From Bacteroidales bacterium (GTDB lineage Bacteria; Bacteroidota; Bacteroidia; Bacteroidales; UBA7960): 64,000 bases of DNA. The stretch covers positions 54,947 to 118,946 of the forward strand of contig JAAYLH010000009.1 in NCBI GenBank assembly GCA_012521995.1. Direction: 5' to 3'. The notes under the pieces are model-generated. The model had not been told where the DNA came from. It saw only the letters and a program-made list of their open reading frames with translations, and did not search any database. Both the position numbers and the translations under genes were made by a program. Shown here one piece after another: positions 44,782-53,649 of this stretch (position 1 is the stretch's first letter; each line of letters opens with the position of its first letter).

Positions 44782-46152
44782 TTACTTGCTTGAAATATCA
44801 TTCAGGTTCCTGATAAGAAACTGGGGCGAATTGTATTCAGAAACGATACCTGTAAGGGTTACAGTTCCTGAAGGCACGGGTGTGCCAGCAAAGCTTGCCC
44901 AGCTGTAGGTGTAAAGGAGCATCTGGCCTGTGCCATCCGAAATGTTCAGGTTACCCGTAAAGGTGGTGCCTCCTGTTATGGTAACATTGGGAATGGTTAC
45001 CAGGGTTGATTCATACATTTCCAGCATGGAGTTGATGTTTCCAATGGTGGTCTGAACAGGCTGCGGCATAGTCCCGGGGCCCAGGTCATAGGCATTGCCC
45101 AGTGGGATGTTTTCGATTTGAAGCAGTCCGTTGAATTCATTCATGGCCATATTGGAAACAATAACCCTGATTTTGGCGCCCATTGGGAATTCATGGAAAT
45201 CAGAGAACCTCAGGGCAATCCCGGCACCTGACTCATCCTGCAGGAAAAGATTTTGACCCGGGTGGTTGTCGTTTTCAAAGTCAGAAATCACCACTCCTTC
45301 AATTCGGGTATTGGGCGGGATGTTGCTAACCCCTTCACTGTAATTCTGACGAAGGTTTGCAAGGCTGATCAGGTTGAGGTCTTCGCCCGGGATGGGGCAT
45401 CGATCGCCGTTGAGCTCCACTTCATTGAGCCTGCGGATGTAAAGCTGAATATCGGAACCAAAGGTGGCTGCTATGGCAACCAGAGGGCCGCTCCCTTCGG
45501 GAATGGGCTTGTCGGCAAAACCTGCGTATCCGCTTGTGCGCACAATGATTCTGTTGCCTGAGCAGTCCTCCAGTATGCGGTTCTCCGTTACAAGGTTTTC
45601 CTTGTCGGCAAAAGTCTTGCCCAGTTCGGCCAGGGCAAACTGGACCTCCTCAAGTCTTACCAGCCTTGACTGGTAGTTGCCTGAAAGGACATCCGTAATG
45701 CTGAGTGTGGTTGGGGGAAAGTCCTTTTGGGTGGCCAGTTTGATGATGTTGTGGTCAACGTTCACATTGTCAAGCTGAAGCATGCGCTGATAAGAACTGA
45801 GGATGGTCCCCTTCAGGAAAATTCTGACGGAGTCTCCTTCGTAGATTCCGCCTGGTGCCTGTAAACGAAGGTTTAGAGCTCCTGTCTCATCTTCCACATA
45901 TGCACTGCGGTAAATGTTGCCCGACTTATCGTCCATAGTGACGGTTGCATATACTGAAAAATCCTGGTCGAATTCGATGGCCTCGCCCTGGAACATGCTC
46001 CGTAGCTCAGCTATCGTAAGGACTGTGCCCACGGGGACATTGACCTGGTCAGGGTCATCGAAATCATTCTTGACGCAGGAACTGAAAGCCAGTGTCCCTG
46101 CAATCAGGATGAGTACTGAGAATATTTTTCTGGATGTTATCATGAGTCTCAT
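44782..46152 (-). CDS. DUF5689 lipoprotein, paralogue
   Basis: 456 aa (start at 46152, or the ATG three codons later). Lipobox LAFSSCVKND. The first about 250 residues parallel the downstream paralogue nearly block by block (VLTIAELRSMFQGEAIEFDQDF, GALNLRLQAPG, GTILSSYQRMLQLDNVNVD, ENRILEDCSGNRIIVRTSGYA). Two further OB-like units follow (about 260-350 and 360-456, SNIPPNTRIEGVVISDFEND and STLVTIPNVTITGG). It lacks the jellyroll of its partner. It lies 15 bp after the TonB-dependent receptor gene. Gene duplication followed by domain exchange is likely. Confidence 0.8.
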   Translation of the reverse strand: MRLMITSRKIFSVLILIAGTLAFSSCVKNDFDDPDQVNVPVGTVLTIAELRSMFQGEAIEFDQDFSVYATVTMDDKSGNIYRSAYVEDETGALNLRLQAPGGIYEGDSVRIFLKGTILSSYQRMLQLDNVNVDHNIIKLATQKDFPPTTLSITDVLSGNYQSRLVRLEEVQFALAELGKTFADKENLVTENRILEDCSGNRIIVRTSGYAGFADKPIPEGSGPLVAIAATFGSDIQLYIRRLNEVELNGDRCPIPGEDLNLISLANLRQNYSEGVSNIPPNTRIEGVVISDFENDNHPGQNLFLQDESGAGIALRFSDFHEFPMGAKIRVIVSNMAMNEFNGLLQIENIPLGNAYDLGPGTMPQPVQTTIGNINSMLEMYESTLVTIPNVTITGGTTFTGNLNISDGTGQMLLYTYSWASFAGTPVPSGTVTLTGIVSEYNSPQFLIRNLNDISSK

Positions 46153-46167
46153 TATTTTTTCTGAAAA

Positions 46168-48741
46168 TCAGATGCGGTAAGCAATGTTAAGGAAATAGGT
46201 GCGGCCATAAAGGTAGAAATACTTGGAGGCGAACTTGCCGGGATCCTGTGAGTCATACCTTAGCTGTTCAAAGCCCCCGATCCTGAAGTCGGTAACATCG
46301 AGCAAATTGCTTACACTCAGGTTGATGGTAATATAATGTCTTTTCTTGGTTCGGTATGAGTAACCTGCAAAAACGTCAAGGGTGTAATTGTTGTCCATTT
46401 TTTCCTGATCAAGGATCTGATTCCATTGGGGATCAGTATTTACCAGGTTGGCAACAGCATCTGAAGTGCGGCGGTCGGGGTTGATGTCAATATATATGTC
46501 ATCAAAATAATTCATGTTCACCCCAATAAACCAAAACCTTGGGTCATTGTAACGAAATCCGACGGAGCCTGCAGTATGAGTCATTCCACCGATTTTATAG
46601 TTTTGCAGGTACACCTGTCGCTGATCAGCAAGCACTTCCTTGTCGTTGTCGCGGGCAATGGTAACATTTGGACGTGAGTTGTAGATGTAGTCGCCTGTTC
46701 CCGCCACTACATATCCTGAAAGGGTGCTGGTGATGTTGACGTCCATCCCAAATTCAAGGCCCATATGGCGCGTATCAACCCCTGTCATAATGTAGTTGAC
46801 AAACGAACGGAATTCCTCGTGGTAAAAGCTTCTTGACCAGGTCTGGTCACGGAATTCAGTATAGAATGCAGTCAGCCTTGTTTTTACTTTTGGGGTACGA
46901 ATGAGGTAGTTGATGTCGCCCGAGAAAATGGTCTCATTGGTTAACCCATCAATAATGTCGTCTCTAACCCTGGAAGAAATATAGGCGTCGCGGAAAAAGG
47001 GAGCGCGGGTGAAGAACATTCCGTTAGCTGTCACGTAGTGACGGCCTGTGATTTTATAGGTTGTACCCCCTTTAAGGCCAAAATTGGTGAAGTTATGTTT
47101 TTCACCATCCCCGTATGAGTTTTCGGGGAAGCGGCCGTTTTGCATATGCCCTGTACGCCAGAAAGTGGTTTGGGATACTGAGGCTGCCACATAAAAGTCC
47201 CAACGGGGTAATACCCAGTCGCTTTGTGCAAAAGCCTGGTATTCGTTGATGTTTCCCGTGAAATCATAACCAAACACATCACCCTCCTGAACCACTCTGT
47301 TGGGGTTCATCAGGTCGTTTTGCGACATATTGGGGTCGTCAAAATCTCTTTCTGCAAACTGGTCAATGTCGTACCAGAACTCACCTCCCAGCAGGTCGTC
47401 AATAACTTTGAACTGGTGGGTCTTGGCAAGCGAAACGTTCACTCCCCCGCTTAGGTGATGCGTTGGGTTGATCTGATGCGTTATGTTTGAGTTAAAGATG
47501 AATTGATTGCGGTCATTACGTCTCTCCTCAATAATATACTTCGACCGTAAACCTGTCTGGTCCTGCCCGCTGCCATTGATGTTTTCAACGCTGTAGAGGT
47601 TACCGTAGTTGGCATTGTAAAGCCAGTCCCAGTTTATTTGTCTGAAATTGGGGTCATTTTGCCAGAGGTCGTTCAGCAGGTTTTGGGTAACTGGGTCGTT
47701 GTTATAATAGCTGGGCATCCAGCGATAGTAGTCGGGGCGTGGGTCGCCAGCAAGGTTGTACCCGGGGTAATCGTACGAGGCGTGGCTGTCATACCAGTTC
47801 AGGGCAGTAGATCCGCCCCTGCCAAAGGTATATGCTGCGCTGGTTGTGACCTTGGTGTTTTCTGTCGGATCCCAGTAATGGGAGAGGATAGCCCAGGGGG
47901 TATGGTAATGGTTGACCCTGGCGTTGCGCACTTTCCCGTCCTGATAGCCCCAGTTTGGGTTGTAAAAGTTGTCGCCGCTCAGGTCATAGGCTTCCTGGGT
48001 GGACACTCCGGGGCGTCCTGTTTTGGACGGCGATCCGAAAAAGATGACTCCAAGACTGTGCTGGTTGTTGATTTTGCGCTCACCGGATAAGAAATAGGCC
48101 CAGGCATCATAAAACGTACCTGTAACATAACCTTCGGTGGCTGACCTCCGCGATCCGCTCAGGGTCCAGGCCCAGCCGTTTTCTTTCAGACCTGTGCTGT
48201 AAGTAAACATGCCACGGTGGGCATAGCTGCGGTTTGAATTGGAGTAAGTCGTACGAATGTTGGGGCTGTATTGTGAGGCACGGGTGACAATGTTTGTCGC
48301 TCCCCCCAAGCCCCCAAAGGTATTGCGCGAATACCCCAGGTTGTTATGCCCTTCGGTATTGCGGGTGGCATCGTTCAAACCTCCCCAGTTGGAATAAAAT
48401 GCACGTCCGGTCTCCGGATCGTTTACAGAGATGCCGTTGATCATTACGGTAGTGTTCTCCGAATCGTAGCCCCTGACTCTGAATCTCGCAGAGCCAAAAT
48501 TATACCCTGCCGTATTCATAAAAACATCACGTGAACCCTGCAAAAGGCTGCTGATATCGTGCGAATCTGCATCCCCTTCAATATCGGCAGTGGACAAAGT
48601 GATGACCGGAACGTCAGGTGGCGGCACCTGTTGCGTAACCGTGGTGTCGGCCTGGGCATTCTCAGTGACAGGCTCTTGCGCTGCCGCCCTTCCCGGGCCA
48701 AAAAACAGCGGAATGGTCAACAATAGAAAAAACTTCCTCAT
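46168..48741 (-). CDS. TonB-dependent receptor
   Basis: 857 aa. Signal peptide ending GRAAAQ. A plug domain spans about 45-165 (VITLSTADIEGDADSHDISSLLQGSRDVFMNTAGYNFGSARFRVRGYDSENTTVMINGISVND). The 22-strand-type barrel has a C-terminal YFLNIAYRI ending in an aromatic-hydrophobic pattern. There is no N-terminal carboxypeptidase-like domain of the SusC kind and no SusD gene, so this is not a standard polysaccharide locus. Two DUF5689 lipoproteins follow within 15 bp and may serve as SusD-like surface partners. The ligand is unknown; the divergent secreted nuclease suggests nucleic-acid fragments or phosphate esters. Confidence 0.9.
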   Translation of the reverse strand: MRKFFLLLTIPLFFGPGRAAAQEPVTENAQADTTVTQQVPPPDVPVITLSTADIEGDADSHDISSLLQGSRDVFMNTAGYNFGSARFRVRGYDSENTTVMINGISVNDPETGRAFYSNWGGLNDATRNTEGHNNLGYSRNTFGGLGGATNIVTRASQYSPNIRTTYSNSNRSYAHRGMFTYSTGLKENGWAWTLSGSRRSATEGYVTGTFYDAWAYFLSGERKINNQHSLGVIFFGSPSKTGRPGVSTQEAYDLSGDNFYNPNWGYQDGKVRNARVNHYHTPWAILSHYWDPTENTKVTTSAAYTFGRGGSTALNWYDSHASYDYPGYNLAGDPRPDYYRWMPSYYNNDPVTQNLLNDLWQNDPNFRQINWDWLYNANYGNLYSVENINGSGQDQTGLRSKYIIEERRNDRNQFIFNSNITHQINPTHHLSGGVNVSLAKTHQFKVIDDLLGGEFWYDIDQFAERDFDDPNMSQNDLMNPNRVVQEGDVFGYDFTGNINEYQAFAQSDWVLPRWDFYVAASVSQTTFWRTGHMQNGRFPENSYGDGEKHNFTNFGLKGGTTYKITGRHYVTANGMFFTRAPFFRDAYISSRVRDDIIDGLTNETIFSGDINYLIRTPKVKTRLTAFYTEFRDQTWSRSFYHEEFRSFVNYIMTGVDTRHMGLEFGMDVNITSTLSGYVVAGTGDYIYNSRPNVTIARDNDKEVLADQRQVYLQNYKIGGMTHTAGSVGFRYNDPRFWFIGVNMNYFDDIYIDINPDRRTSDAVANLVNTDPQWNQILDQEKMDNNYTLDVFAGYSYRTKKRHYITINLSVSNLLDVTDFRIGGFEQLRYDSQDPGKFASKYFYLYGRTYFLNIAYRI

Positions 48742-48865
48742 ACGTTGTGTGGATTGATAAACCAGAATTCTTGCGGCTAATGGTTGGATTATCCCTTTTT
48801 TGGCTATATTCCGAAGCTCCTCTGGCTCAATTGTTGGATTTTAAATCTGATATTCTTAAAATGAT

Positions 48866-48887
48866 TATTTTTGGAAGTCCAAAATTA
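48866..48887. promoter_or_regulatory. Palindromic divergent promoter of the TonB and nuclease genes
   Basis: The palindrome TTTTGGA-AG-TCCAAAA (48869-48884) contains a plus-strand -7 box TATTTTTG (48866-48873) and a minus-strand -7 box TAATTTTG (48887-48880). The two transcripts would leave from the same site in opposite directions. Confidence 0.55.
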
Positions 48888-48996
48888 ACCTTTTCCATTG
48901 GATTTACCTTGGTGATGAAGGTAAAATTGATGAAATAAATAATTATGGTTTTTGGAAAACATCTTTTTATGTTTTTTTTTAGCTCTTAAATAAATA

Positions 48997-50082
48997 ATGT
49001 TCATGAACCATTTAAGGATCAAACCAAGTAGTCCAATTTTAATTTTTGCCTTTTGTGTCGCCCTGCTGGGGTTTTTTCAGAAGTCATTTGCCCAGCAAGC
49101 CGGTGAAAAGAAGGAGTTTATCAATGCAGTGATTTCGTTCTATAACCTTGAGAACCTTTTTGATACCATCAATACTCCCGGGGTAAACGATTTTGAGTTT
49201 ACCCCTGAGGGGCCCAACCGATGGAATGCTGCCAAGTATTTTCATAAGCTGGAAAATATGGCCTCCGCAATTGAAAAGATTGGGCAGGAGTTAAACCCGG
49301 ATGGTCCTGCTGTGCTGGGGGTCTCGGAAATTGAAAACCGGCAGGTGCTTGTTGACCTGGCAGACCGCGAAAGCATCAGGGACCGCAATTACCAGGTAGT
49401 ACATTATGATGGCCCTGATCTCCGTGGGGTGGATGTGGCATTCCTTTACCAGCCTAAGTATTTTAAATATATCAGCAGCAAACCTTATCGTACTTTGGTC
49501 CCCGGCAGGGATGACTTTCTTACCCGTTATCAGTTGTTGATGACTGGTGAACTCCTGGGCGAGCGTATCCATTTCATCGTTGCCCACTGGCCCAGCCGCA
49601 GTGGAGGAGAAAAGGCCAGCAGGCCCCTGCGTATTGCCGCCGCAAATACTGCCAGGGGGATTATTGACTCAATTCAGGCCGCAGAACCCGGAGCAAGGAT
49701 AATGATGATGGGCGACCTCAATGATGATCCCACTGATCGAAGCGTCAGAAGGCATCTCAATGCAAATGGCAATATCAATAAATTGAAGGACGATCAACTC
49801 TTTAACCCTTTCTTCGACCTGTTCCGCAGGGGTATTGGCTCCCTGGCCTACCGCGACTCCTGGAACCTGTTCGATCAGATCCTTCTGACGCCTTCCCTTG
49901 TGGGAAACGATTACTCAAGATTCCAGTACTTTCGCGCGGAGGTATTTAACCCTCCCTTCCTGCGTCAGCCTTCCGGCAGATTCCAGGGCTACCCCTTCCG
50001 AACTTTTGGCAGCGGGGTTTTCCTTGGGGGATACAGCGACCACTTTCCGACTATCATTTATTTGATCAGAGAAAAGAAATAA
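48997..50082 (+). CDS. Secreted endonuclease/exonuclease/phosphatase-family protein
   Basis: 361 aa. Signal peptide (ILIFAFCVALLGFFQKSFAQQ). EEP-fold motifs in order: FYNLENLFDT (metal-binding Asn), GVSEIENRQVL (metal-binding Glu), FIVAHWPSRSGG (catalytic His), MMMGDLNDDPTD (Asp and Asn), FDQILLTP, and GYSDHFPTI (Asp-His pair). All catalytic residues of this Mg-dependent phosphodiesterase/phosphatase superfamily are present. Exported DNase, RNase, sphingomyelinase or inositol phosphatase activity cannot be separated by eye. The divergent TonB/DUF5689 operon points to extracellular scavenging. Confidence 0.87.
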   Translation: MFMNHLRIKPSSPILIFAFCVALLGFFQKSFAQQAGEKKEFINAVISFYNLENLFDTINTPGVNDFEFTPEGPNRWNAAKYFHKLENMASAIEKIGQELNPDGPAVLGVSEIENRQVLVDLADRESIRDRNYQVVHYDGPDLRGVDVAFLYQPKYFKYISSKPYRTLVPGRDDFLTRYQLLMTGELLGERIHFIVAHWPSRSGGEKASRPLRIAAANTARGIIDSIQAAEPGARIMMMGDLNDDPTDRSVRRHLNANGNINKLKDDQLFNPFFDLFRRGIGSLAYRDSWNLFDQILLTPSLVGNDYSRFQYFRAEVFNPPFLRQPSGRFQGYPFRTFGSGVFLGGYSDHFPTIIYLIREKK

Positions 50083-50086
50083 CGCC

Positions 50087-50347
50087 ATGCCAAAAGTTAA
50101 CTTGTTGAAGTCTTTCGAAAACCCTGTTAAACCTGCAAAAAAAACAAAAAGGAAAAAGATCAAATACAGGAAAATGTCTTTTAAGCTTACCGATATGCAG
50201 TACAGGGCCCTGTTGACCTACTGCCGCAGGTACAATACCACCCCTGTCAGGTATTTGAAAACCATTGTCAACAACCAGGTGGAACGTTATAAGCAGGAAC
50301 TTCCTCCAACCCCTATTGTCTCCGAGAATCAGCTTGAGTTGTTTTAA
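50087..50347 (+). CDS. Small basic conserved hypothetical protein
   Basis: 86 aa, strongly basic (AKKTKRKKIKYRKMS near residue 17), with a central helical part MSFKLTDMQYRALLTYCRRYNTTPVRYLKTIVNNQVERY. This last segment resembles a ribbon-helix-helix type arrangement, as in small DNA-binding or antitoxin-like proteins, but I do not recognise the family. It starts 4 bp after the nuclease stop, so translation is likely coupled. No signal peptide, so it stays in the cytoplasm, unlike its operon partner. A regulatory role is only a guess. Confidence 0.6.
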   Translation: MPKVNLLKSFENPVKPAKKTKRKKIKYRKMSFKLTDMQYRALLTYCRRYNTTPVRYLKTIVNNQVERYKQELPPTPIVSENQLELF

Positions 50348-50357
50348 CTGAAGTCGT

Positions 50358-52784
50358 CTATCTGAAATCAACGATTGTGGCTCCTGCACCTCCCCGGTCG
50401 GGGTGCTCGTCGCGATAGCGGTTTACCTCAGGCACGCCTTGCAGCAAGCCGCGGACCGCTTCCCGCAAAATACCGTCTCCTTTACCATGAAGTATCTTCA
50501 CCTGTTTTACCCCAAGAAGAACCGCATCATCAAGGTAATACCTTAGTTTCCTTAAAGCCTCTTCTACGCGCAGGCCCTTGATGTCGATCTGGGGATTGAA
50601 TTCCGCTGCCTTTTCATTGATATCAAACGACATCTTCACCTTTACCCTGCGCTCTTCCGGCTTTTCCAAACTGCTTTTCCTGATCTTCTCCAGGATATTC
50701 AGTTTTGCCCTGAGCTTTATACTTCCATAACTCACCGTGGCTTCCTTGCCGGTGATTTCAATCACCTCCCCGATGCTTTGCTGGCCTTCAATGCGTACTG
50801 CATCACCAATGCCTATCGGAGTATTATCCCTTTCGGGAACCATACGTGGCTTTTTCTCCCTGCGCTCCCCGGTTTTTTGCTCCCTGAGTTTTTCCTCCTC
50901 CTGCCGGATGAAGGCTCCCAGCTCCTGCCGTGCCAACCGTGTTGTTTCCTTGCTGGCCTGGGCTTCCTTGATCTTACGGATTGTATTCTCAATCATCCGG
51001 TTGGCATCGGCCAAAACTTTCTTGGCTTCCTGCCTGGCCTGGATTAAGATCTCTGACTTGCGCATCTCCAGTTCTCCGCTGAGTTTTTCATATTTGTCAA
51101 TCATCTCCGAAAGGAAATGATCGGCCGACCGCAGCTGCTTTTCCTTATCCTCCACCTCAGCTTTCTTCAGATCCAGATCCTGGAGCTGCCTGTCAAAGTC
51201 AAGCTCTTCAACCCCTGCATATTCTCCGGCTTTGGCGAGGATGTCTTTTGGGAGCCCTATGTTTTTGGCAATCTCGAAAGCAAAACTGCTGCCCGGATTG
51301 CCTGTCTTGAGCCGGAACAGGGGTCGCATGTTTTGGGTGTCGAATAACATGGACCCGTTACCAATGCCCGAATGTTTGCCCGCCATGAGCTTCAGGTTGG
51401 CGTAATGCGTGGTCACCACCCCGAAGGCTTTTTTTTGATTCAGCTTCTCCAAAATGGCCTCCGCAAGGGCACCCCCTATGCGGGGCTCTGTACCTGCTCC
51501 AAATTCGTCGATCAGGAACAGGGTATTTTCCCGGCTATGATCCATGAAGAATTTCATGTTGAGCAGATGTGAACTGTAGGTGCTCAAATCATTTTCCAGC
51601 GATTGCTGGTCACCGATATCGATGAATAATGCCTCAAAAATCCCTGCCTCCGAGTAATCAACCATGGGCACCAGCAACCCGCATTGTATCATATACTGCA
51701 GCAGCCCGCAGGTTTTCAGGCAAACCGATTTCCCGCCTGCATTAGGGCCAGAAATAACCAGGATGCGGGTTTCATCGTCAAGCGAAATGTCAAGGGGCTC
51801 CACCTGCTTGCCCTGGGCCTTGTGCGACAGGTATAGCAATGGGTGCATGGCCCTGATCCATCGCATACCGGGTTTCCCTTTCAGCCTTGGTTTCTGGGCT
51901 TGTAAATCAAGGGCCACCTTCGCCTTGGCCCGAATGGCATCCATGATGCCCAGCATCCGGTAGCAAGCCTGCATTCCGGGAATCATCGGGCGAACCCCGT
52001 CGGTGAAGGCTTTCAGAATCCGGATGATCTCCTGCCCCTCCTCCAACTCCAGGTCCACGATCTCGTTGTTGATCTCAAACACTTCTTCAGGCTCCATGTA
52101 AACGGTTTGCCCGGTGGCCGACTGATCGTGCACGATGCCGCGGATCTTTCGCTTGTGGGCTGCACCAATGGGGATTACCTGCCGGCCGTTCCTGAGGGCC
52201 AGCTCCACATCCTGGGCCACCAGCCCCTGCTGTTTGGCCTGCTGAAGCAAGTGGGCGATCTTTCGGTTGGCTTCCCCTTCAAGCCTGATCTTTTTCCTGC
52301 GAATATCAGCCAGTTTCTCTGAGGCATTGTTGCGCACCTCTGCCCGCTCATCCACTATCCGGTCGATGGCTTTCACTACCCCGGGCTCGGTCTCAAGATC
52401 TTGTATCAGCACCGCTAAGGCCGGGAATGGAGCTTCCTCTTCTTCGGTACGGGGCGACAGAAAGGCGATGATACGCAGGATGGTCTCGTAGGAGAGCTTC
52501 AGGTCAAGCAATTCCTCAGGCTCCAGGAAGGTGTCCAGGGGCCTGATCCTTCTGAACGCTTCTTCGGGGTCGTAATAATTCGACTGGGGGAATGGCAGGC
52601 CTCGCATCAGGATCTGCCTGAATTCCTCCGTCTGGTTCAGCAGTAATTCAATCCGGTCCTTGTCGGTCAGCATCCGGATGTTTTCAACCTGCCTGCGCCC
52701 GAGCGAGCTCATGCAGCGCTCGGTCAGCAAGGCACGAATGCGGTCAAAGCCAATTTTTACTTCCAGGTCAGCGGGGTAGATCAA
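50358..52784 (-). CDS. mutS2: Endonuclease MutS2
   Basis: 808 aa from the TTG at 52784, which gives the N-terminus (M)IYPADLEVKIGFDRIRALL typical of MutS2; the track ATG at 52817 lies before the -7 box. Domains: helical lever/clamp (about 20-300), ATPase with Walker A SGPNAGGKSVCLKT, LFLIDEFGAGTEP and TTHYANLK, a coiled coil (about 500-640), a KOW-like segment, and the C-terminal Smr nuclease domain (DIKGLRVEEALRKLRYYLDD, ILHGKGDGILR). MutS2 proteins lack the mismatch-recognition domain; they act in suppressing recombination and in rescue of collided ribosomes. Confidence 0.92.
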   Translation of the reverse strand: MIYPADLEVKIGFDRIRALLTERCMSSLGRRQVENIRMLTDKDRIELLLNQTEEFRQILMRGLPFPQSNYYDPEEAFRRIRPLDTFLEPEELLDLKLSYETILRIIAFLSPRTEEEEAPFPALAVLIQDLETEPGVVKAIDRIVDERAEVRNNASEKLADIRRKKIRLEGEANRKIAHLLQQAKQQGLVAQDVELALRNGRQVIPIGAAHKRKIRGIVHDQSATGQTVYMEPEEVFEINNEIVDLELEEGQEIIRILKAFTDGVRPMIPGMQACYRMLGIMDAIRAKAKVALDLQAQKPRLKGKPGMRWIRAMHPLLYLSHKAQGKQVEPLDISLDDETRILVISGPNAGGKSVCLKTCGLLQYMIQCGLLVPMVDYSEAGIFEALFIDIGDQQSLENDLSTYSSHLLNMKFFMDHSRENTLFLIDEFGAGTEPRIGGALAEAILEKLNQKKAFGVVTTHYANLKLMAGKHSGIGNGSMLFDTQNMRPLFRLKTGNPGSSFAFEIAKNIGLPKDILAKAGEYAGVEELDFDRQLQDLDLKKAEVEDKEKQLRSADHFLSEMIDKYEKLSGELEMRKSEILIQARQEAKKVLADANRMIENTIRKIKEAQASKETTRLARQELGAFIRQEEEKLREQKTGERREKKPRMVPERDNTPIGIGDAVRIEGQQSIGEVIEITGKEATVSYGSIKLRAKLNILEKIRKSSLEKPEERRVKVKMSFDINEKAAEFNPQIDIKGLRVEEALRKLRYYLDDAVLLGVKQVKILHGKGDGILREAVRGLLQGVPEVNRYRDEHPDRGGAGATIVDFR

Positions 52785-52798
52785 AACAATGTTTTTTG

Positions 52799-52806
52799 CA
52801 AATGTA
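52799..52806 (-). promoter_or_regulatory. mutS2 promoter -7 box
   Basis: TACATTTG on the minus strand, 14 bp upstream of the TTG start at 52784 and downstream of the track ATG. The predicted leader is very short. Confidence 0.5.
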
Positions 52807-52839
52807 ATACTGCACACATCATTTTCTTATTAAATACTG

Positions 52840-52882
52840 CAAAATAAAAAGCGCAAGAACCCTCAAAGTGGTTTTTGCGCTT
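52840..52882 (-). terminator. Terminator of the FISUMP pair
   Basis: AAGCGCAAGAACC (52849-52861) pairs with GGTTTTTGCGCTT (52870-52882), 13 bp with one G-T pair. On the minus strand it is followed by TTTTTATTTTG. It separates the FISUMP genes from mutS2. Confidence 0.85.
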
Positions 52883-52900
52883 ATTTTTCAGGATGCTTGG

Positions 52901-53608
52901 TTAATCTGCCTTTATACAACGAATGGACATGCCCAAGGGCTCTGTTTCAATGATGTTCAGGAAAATTTCATTGTAAGGACTGATAACCTTCCCCCAATGA
53001 GGACCATGATAATTTTCTTCTCCCACCCACCAGGAGCCCACTTCTTTTTGAAGAATGAATGACCCGTCGATGTCCCGGATCCCAGATCCACGGGCTGAAA
53101 ACCCTGTCCTGTCATACCCTGGATGCGACCCTTGTCCGACATTCCAGAACTGGTCTCCTGGTTCACGCAGGTTTCCTGTGCTTGTACCTTCAAGTTTTGA
53201 TGCATAATCCTGCAATCGAAACCAGTCCAGGTGGTCGGGAACCCGCCAACCTGCCGGACAAACCTTTCCCGATTTTGCAGCCCCGGCATTATAAAGGGCA
53301 CCGTGAGCATTTTTATTCTCAGGCTTATTATTGTACCAACTGTAGGCACCTGTTTGTGCAACCAGCCATGGTTCGTTTTCTTCAAGATGTGCAATGGGAG
53401 TGCCATCATTAAAATGGGTGGTTTTAAGATTTTCTTTCAACCATACCTGATCCCCTATTTTGACCATAGTGTATTCGTTGCCATCGAAATCCTTTATTGT
53501 AGTGGGTGCTGCCATATTTTCATCATCCTTGTTGCACGAAGCAAGACCTATGAGAAAAAAAACGCCAATAATTGTTTGCGGAATGAATGATTTTCTGATC
53601 GATTTCAT
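52901..53608 (-). CDS. FISUMP-domain lipoprotein
   Basis: 235 aa. Lipobox FLIGLASCNKDD. The rest is one Fibrobacter-succinogenes-major-paralogous domain: DFDGNEYTMVKIGDQVWLKENLKTTHFNDGTPI, AYSWYNNKP, HGALYNAGAA, VCPAGWRVPDHLDWFRLQDY, GFSARGSGIRD and the end MSIRCIKAD. This C-type-lectin-like surface domain occurs in many paralogues in Bacteroidota and Fibrobacterota; the ligand is unknown. It follows its paralogue by 41 bp on the same strand, and a strong terminator lies directly downstream. Confidence 0.85.
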   Translation of the reverse strand: MKSIRKSFIPQTIIGVFFLIGLASCNKDDENMAAPTTIKDFDGNEYTMVKIGDQVWLKENLKTTHFNDGTPIAHLEENEPWLVAQTGAYSWYNNKPENKNAHGALYNAGAAKSGKVCPAGWRVPDHLDWFRLQDYASKLEGTSTGNLREPGDQFWNVGQGSHPGYDRTGFSARGSGIRDIDGSFILQKEVGSWWVGEENYHGPHWGKVISPYNEIFLNIIETEPLGMSIRCIKAD

Positions 53609-53649
53609 CTGTTTCCAGTTTTTTGTTTAAAAATATTTGGCCAGATCCT

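Noticed and set aside
43136-48741. SusCD polysaccharide utilisation locus
   Set aside because: The receptor lacks the SusC-type N-terminal domain and no SusD, glycoside hydrolase or hybrid sensor is present.
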